DNA of 9,814 nt, from the NCBI GenBank assembly GCA_964472195.1, contig CAYYJH010000096.1, positions 1-9,814 of the forward strand, written 5' to 3'. The DNA comes from BS750m-G4 sp964472195. Its GTDB lineage: Bacteria > Bacteroidota > Ignavibacteria > Tepidaquicellales > Tepidaquicellaceae. Below the pieces are notes generated by a model. It did not search any database, was not told where the DNA came from, and saw only the letters and a list, made by a program, of their open reading frames with translations. Every line of letters begins with the position of its first letter. Position 1 is the stretch's first letter. Made by a program: the position numbers and the translations under genes. Shown here piece by piece: positions 7,554 to 9,814 of the stretch.

Positions 7554-7918
7554 CAAGCTTTTTTTTCAGTGTTAATTATTTCCACGGAATCCAGCATTCC
7601 AAGAAGTGCTCCGGGTTTTCTTATGTTTACTTTTACTTTTTTCACCATTAAATATCTATTCAATATTTCATCACAAATTTTCCTGTTGAGCGTCTCTATG
7701 AGGTTAAATTTGTAGCTGTCAAATATTTCCTTAACAAGATTATAAACCGAAAGATAATCTACTGTCTTATTGATGTCATCGCTGTCCTTAAGTTTGTTCA
7801 GATCACATTCCATCTCAACATCCACTTCGAACTGACTACCGAATTCTTTTTCGTGGTCAAGAACACCATGATAGGCAAAGAACTTTGCATTATTTATTCT
7901 TATAGTCGTATAATTCAA
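7553..7918 (-). CDS. folB: FolB, dihydroneopterin aldolase
   Basis: Cleaves 7,8-dihydroneopterin to 6-hydroxymethyl-dihydropterin and glycolaldehyde (the enzyme forms octamers in known members). The 121-residue length is standard. Key residues are in place: FFAYHGVLDHEKEFG (13-27) with catalytic-site E23, TVDY with Y55, LIETL with the pterin-anchoring E75, and NIRKPGA with the catalytic lysine K101. The usual 'KPxAP' loop reads KPGALLG here, a small deviation. The start is TTG at 7918: an in-frame TAA lies 12 codons upstream, no ATG or GTG lies between, and the resulting N-terminus (NYTTIRINNAKFFAYHG) aligns with the family's first strand. It overlaps folK by one or four bases depending on the folK start, and follows sucD after a 121-base spacer. 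Confidence 0.93.
   Translation of the reverse strand: MNYTTIRINNAKFFAYHGVLDHEKEFGSQFEVDVEMECDLNKLKDSDDINKTVDYLSVYNLVKEIFDSYKFNLIETLNRKICDEILNRYLMVKKVKVNIRKPGALLGMLDSVEIINTEKKA
7559..7566 (-). other. A8 slippery run at the folB/folK junction, possible -1 frameshift site
   Basis: On the minus strand the folB end reads GAA AAA AAA GCT TGA, so the zero frame contains the slippery heptamer A-AAA-AAA followed at once by GCT and the stop. A -1 slip leads to AGC TTG ATG GCA, which is exactly the folK frame. The folK frame opens just there: its last upstream stop (TGA, 7568-7566) ends on the first A of the run. Ribosomal slippage, or RNA polymerase adding one A, would join FolB residues 1-120 to Ser-Leu and all 165 residues of FolK. 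I see no clear downstream hairpin or upstream SD-like stimulator, so function is unproven. Confidence 0.3.
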
Positions 7919-8039
7919 ATTATTTTTATGCTTTAGATAACTAGTCTTAATTTATTTCTCGTTGCGACCATGCGATTTTTATATAACGCTAAGCCGTTAA
8001 AGGAGGATTTGCCCCGAAATTAAAATCTCAAACAGAATC
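7919..8039. other. Spacer between sucD and folB, locally GC-richer
   Basis: A 121-base gap with no coding frame of note. Bases 7961-8020 are 26/60 GC, richer than the flanks. It contains TGCGACCATGCGA (7963-7975; TGCGA repeated) and the short inverted repeat at 7984-7999. It may hold the promoter of the folB-ppx run or a dispersed repeat unit; I cannot define promoter boxes. Confidence 0.4.
7984..7999 (-). repeat. Short inverted repeat (5-bp stem) downstream of sucD
   Basis: TAACG and CGTTA flank a six-base loop. On the minus strand it lies 40-55 bases past the sucD stop. The stem is weak and no T-tract follows (the next bases are TATAAAAATCGC), so it does not qualify as an intrinsic terminator. 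Confidence 0.25.
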
Positions 8040-9020
8040 TTATTTCTTCTTCTTCTTCTTATCTTTCTTTTTCTTCCCTTTATTTTTCTTCTTCTCTTCC
8101 TTATTCTTCTTCACTTTAACTTTTTTAACCGTTTTTTTCAAAGCTTTCTGTACAGTTATTCCGATATTAGCAGGTGAATCAGCAATAACAATTCCGCATT
8201 CCTCCATAACTTTAATTTTCTCAGCAGCCGTTCCTTTCCCACCTGAGATAATTGCACCTGCATGCCCCATTCTCCTCCCCGGGGGTGCAGTCTTACCGGC
8301 TATAAATCCTATAACAGGTTTCCTTACATGTTTCTTTATATAGTATGCCGCTTCTTCCTCGGCATTCCCTCCAATCTCACCTATCATCATTATTGCTTTC
8401 GTGTCCTTATCTTTGTTAAACAGTTCGATTGCATCTATGAATCGCGTTCCTATCACCGGGTCACCGCCTATACCAAAACAGGTGGACTGCCCAATACTAA
8501 GTTTCGTTAGCTGGTCAACGGCTTCATACGTTAAGGTTCCGCTCCTCGAAATAACACCAACGCTCCCTTTCTTGTGTATATATCCCGGCATGATTCCAAT
8601 TTTGCATTCTCCCGGGGTAATTATACCCGGACTGTTCGGACCGATAAACCTTACCTCGTGCCCGTTCCTGTTTTTGCTTTGTACAAAATCATACACCTGA
8701 ACCATATCTCTTGTCGGAATGCCTTCAGTAATACACACAATCAGATTGACTCCTGCATTAGTTGCTTCTATTATTGCATCTGCAGCAAACCGTGCAGGTA
8801 CAAATATCACAGATACATTTGCTCCCGTTTCTTTGACTGCTTCAGAAACAGAATTAAAGATCGGTGTCTTTTCCTCGAACAAAGTCCCGCCTTTCCCGGG
8901 TGTAACTCCCGCAACGACATTCGTTCCGTATTCTATCATTTGTTTCGTATGAAATGTACCTTCTGATCCTGTAATTCCCTGTACCACTACTTTCGATTTT
9001 TTATTAACTAATATGCTCAT
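8040..9020 (-). CDS. sucD: SucD, succinyl-CoA ligase alpha subunit, with lysine-rich C-terminal tail
   Basis: The alpha subunit of succinyl-CoA synthetase binds CoA and carries the phosphohistidine that links succinyl-CoA cleavage to ATP or GTP formation in the TCA cycle. Family marks run throughout: QGITGSEGTFH (14-24, CoA site), GVTPGKGGT (38-46), ITEGIPTRDM (97-106), IGPNSPGIITPGECKIG (126-142), SRSGTLTYEA (158-167), GIGGDP (183-188), IGEIGGNAEEEAA (213-225) and GRRMGHAGAI (248-257) with active-site H253. E. coli has cysteine where S130 is found here. The normal enzyme ends near residue 293; this one adds about 32 residues (295-326), 22 of them lysine. The ATG at 9020 gives MSILVNKKSKVVVQG, the standard start. 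There is no sucC beside it. It lies 40 bases after the lipoprotein gene. The identity is firm; the role of the tail is unknown. Confidence 0.97.
   Translation of the reverse strand: MSILVNKKSKVVVQGITGSEGTFHTKQMIEYGTNVVAGVTPGKGGTLFEEKTPIFNSVSEAVKETGANVSVIFVPARFAADAIIEATNAGVNLIVCITEGIPTRDMVQVYDFVQSKNRNGHEVRFIGPNSPGIITPGECKIGIMPGYIHKKGSVGVISRSGTLTYEAVDQLTKLSIGQSTCFGIGGDPVIGTRFIDAIELFNKDKDTKAIMMIGEIGGNAEEEAAYYIKKHVRKPVIGFIAGKTAPPGRRMGHAGAIISGGKGTAAEKIKVMEECGIVIADSPANIGITVQKALKKTVKKVKVKKNKEEKKKNKGKKKKDKKKKKK
8043..8120. repeat. Pyrimidine-rich CTT low-complexity tract encoding the SucD lysine tail
   Basis: The plus strand is nearly all pyrimidine, mainly CTT/TTT triplets, with five perfect tandem CTT units at 8046-8060. 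On the coding strand the last lysines are AAG five times and then AAA before the TAA stop. Such triplet tracts can change length by slippage without breaking the frame. Confidence 0.6.
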
Positions 9021-9060
9021 ACAATATTTATCTGGTATTTAAATTATTTAGAGTAATTTA

Positions 9061-9741
9061 TTATTTATCTTTGACAACTACGTTATTTTTAATTTTCCAC
9101 TTACCATTTTTATCAGCAACGAGATTGTATGTTACCGTTATTTTGGATGATGTCTCTTTCTTTGAACCATCCTTAGTTACAGCATCGACTTTTTTCACCT
9201 TAACTTTAACTTTTGCATTATTTCCTTTTTGTGAAACTACCTTCGGCTCACTTAATACAATAAACTTCGTTGTGTTTTTATAATTTGATTTGAACCTCTG
9301 GAATGATGGGGAAAGCCATACCTCACTCGCATTTTTCATGTTTTTATCGAAACTACCGCTTTCATTGACTCCTCTTTTAATGTACTCAAGATAATCGGTG
9401 ATAGCTGTCTTCGGATTATCAAGTCTCTTGTTTAATTCCTTTTCTTTCTCTGTTACTTTTTTTTCTTTTTTCTTTTCTTCTTCCTTAACCTTGGCACTAT
9501 CTGTTAGCTCTTTTGTGGTATCGACTCCGAGTGAATCCCTCAGATTCAACGCTTCTTCCCTTGCGTTTAATTCTTCCTCTTTCAGTCTTAAGAATTCTTC
9601 CTTATCTTTTAGCTCTTTCTCTTTATCGGACGAAGTCTCATCCTGAGTTTTGAGTTCATCTTCGGTTTTATCACCGCATGAATTGAAATTTAAGACTATG
9701 AATAGAAGAAACAGAAAGGGTGTTAATTTTAAAATTCTCAT
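9061..9741 (-). CDS. Predicted lipoprotein with charged coiled coil and C-terminal small beta-rich domain
   Basis: I do not recognise a named family. With the ATG at 9741 the protein has 226 residues and begins with a clear lipoprotein signal: MRILK, a hydrophobic core (about 7-18), then FNSC with C22 as the lipidation site, a Bacteroidota-like lipobox. Residues about 24-108 are very rich in Lys and Glu with a heptad-like pattern (LKDKEEFLRLKEEELNAREE at 44-63), so a coiled-coil spacer is likely. Residues about 110-226 form a compact domain (TAITDYLEYIKRG at 112-124, then alternating strands ending in GKWKIKNNVVV) that resembles NTF2-like or DUF4878-type lipoprotein domains; this is a weak guess. 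In-frame upstream starts exist (ATG 9786, TTG 9792) but would bury the signal peptide. It should sit in the cell envelope and is probably the first gene before sucD. Confidence 0.8.
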   Translation of the reverse strand: MRILKLTPFLFLLFIVLNFNSCGDKTEDELKTQDETSSDKEKELKDKEEFLRLKEEELNAREEALNLRDSLGVDTTKELTDSAKVKEEEKKKEKKVTEKEKELNKRLDNPKTAITDYLEYIKRGVNESGSFDKNMKNASEVWLSPSFQRFKSNYKNTTKFIVLSEPKVVSQKGNNAKVKVKVKKVDAVTKDGSKKETSSKITVTYNLVADKNGKWKIKNNVVVKDK

Positions 9742-9814
9742 TTTTTTATTGAATTTATTTATCAAAATAAATCTTTTGAAATACATATTCAATTGATTAT
9801 AATTACTTAGAGGG
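9742..9814. other. AT-rich region upstream of the lipoprotein gene (cut by window edge)
   Basis: 73 bases of AT-rich sequence lie before the proposed ATG, ending in A6 directly before it. No Shine-Dalgarno is visible. It probably contains part of the promoter, but no boxes can be named with confidence and the window ends at 9814. Confidence 0.3.

Noticed and set aside
7999..8006. Perfect Shine-Dalgarno-like AAAGGAGG on the plus strand suggesting a plus-strand gene
   Set aside because: The only nearby start is a TTG that meets TAA after four codons, and the downstream plus strand is antisense to sucD; no coding frame follows.
8262..8966. Several overlapping open frames on the plus strand opposite sucD
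   Set aside because: They are antisense to a strongly conserved gene, have no recognisable motifs and odd Cys/Ser/Tyr-rich composition; shadows of sucD codon structure.
9742..9792. Longer lipoprotein start at TTG 9792 or ATG 9786
   Set aside because: It would place a basic, poorly hydrophobic 15-17 residues before a textbook lipoprotein signal that begins at the ATG at 9741.

Overview
This 9.8 kb window is AT-rich and bacterial, and it is almost fully packed with genes. All ten genes I can support lie on the minus strand. The content fits the Bacteroidota/Chlorobiota/Ignavibacteriota group: bacillithiol synthase BshA, a TPR-repeat histidine kinase, a small membrane protein resembling the Bacteroidota DUF4834 type, a folK next to a deoxynucleoside kinase, and no convincing Shine-Dalgarno sequence in front of any start. 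An Ignavibacteria-like organism is my best guess, but this is inference from gene content, not a database match.

Layout in the direction of transcription (right to left): an acidic/basic coiled-coil lipoprotein (9741-9061), then sucD, the succinyl-CoA ligase alpha subunit with an unusual lysine-rich tail (9020-8040). A 121-base spacer of higher GC follows. Next is a tight run of six genes: folB, folK, a deoxynucleoside kinase, a small one-helix membrane protein, a GT9 heptosyltransferase-like glycosyltransferase, and a long Ppx/GppA phosphatase with an HD domain (7918-3471). A 253-base gap containing a perfect 16-bp palindrome precedes a soluble TPR histidine kinase (3217-1256). A 209-base gap with a hairpin-forming repeat pair then leads to bshA (1046-1), which runs off the left edge.

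How the genes fit together: FolB and FolK carry out consecutive steps of dihydropterin synthesis. The kinase next to them salvages deoxynucleosides. SucD belongs to the TCA cycle. Ppx/GppA controls polyphosphate or (p)ppGpp. GT9 probably builds LPS or other surface glycan. BshA makes the first intermediate of the low-molecular-weight thiol bacillithiol. This is mostly housekeeping content rather than a defence or mobile island.

The points most worth a second look are: (1) an A8 slippery run at the folB/folK junction where a -1 shift would give an in-frame FolB-FolK fusion; (2) the 32-residue, 22-lysine C-terminal tail on SucD; (3) four of ten genes that appear to start at TTG or GTG because a stop lies just upstream and no usable ATG is available; (4) a TPR histidine kinase with no membrane segment and no partner regulator in the window; and (5) the palindromic elements in the gaps before the kinase and bshA. 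I did not find a clearly new multi-gene system.
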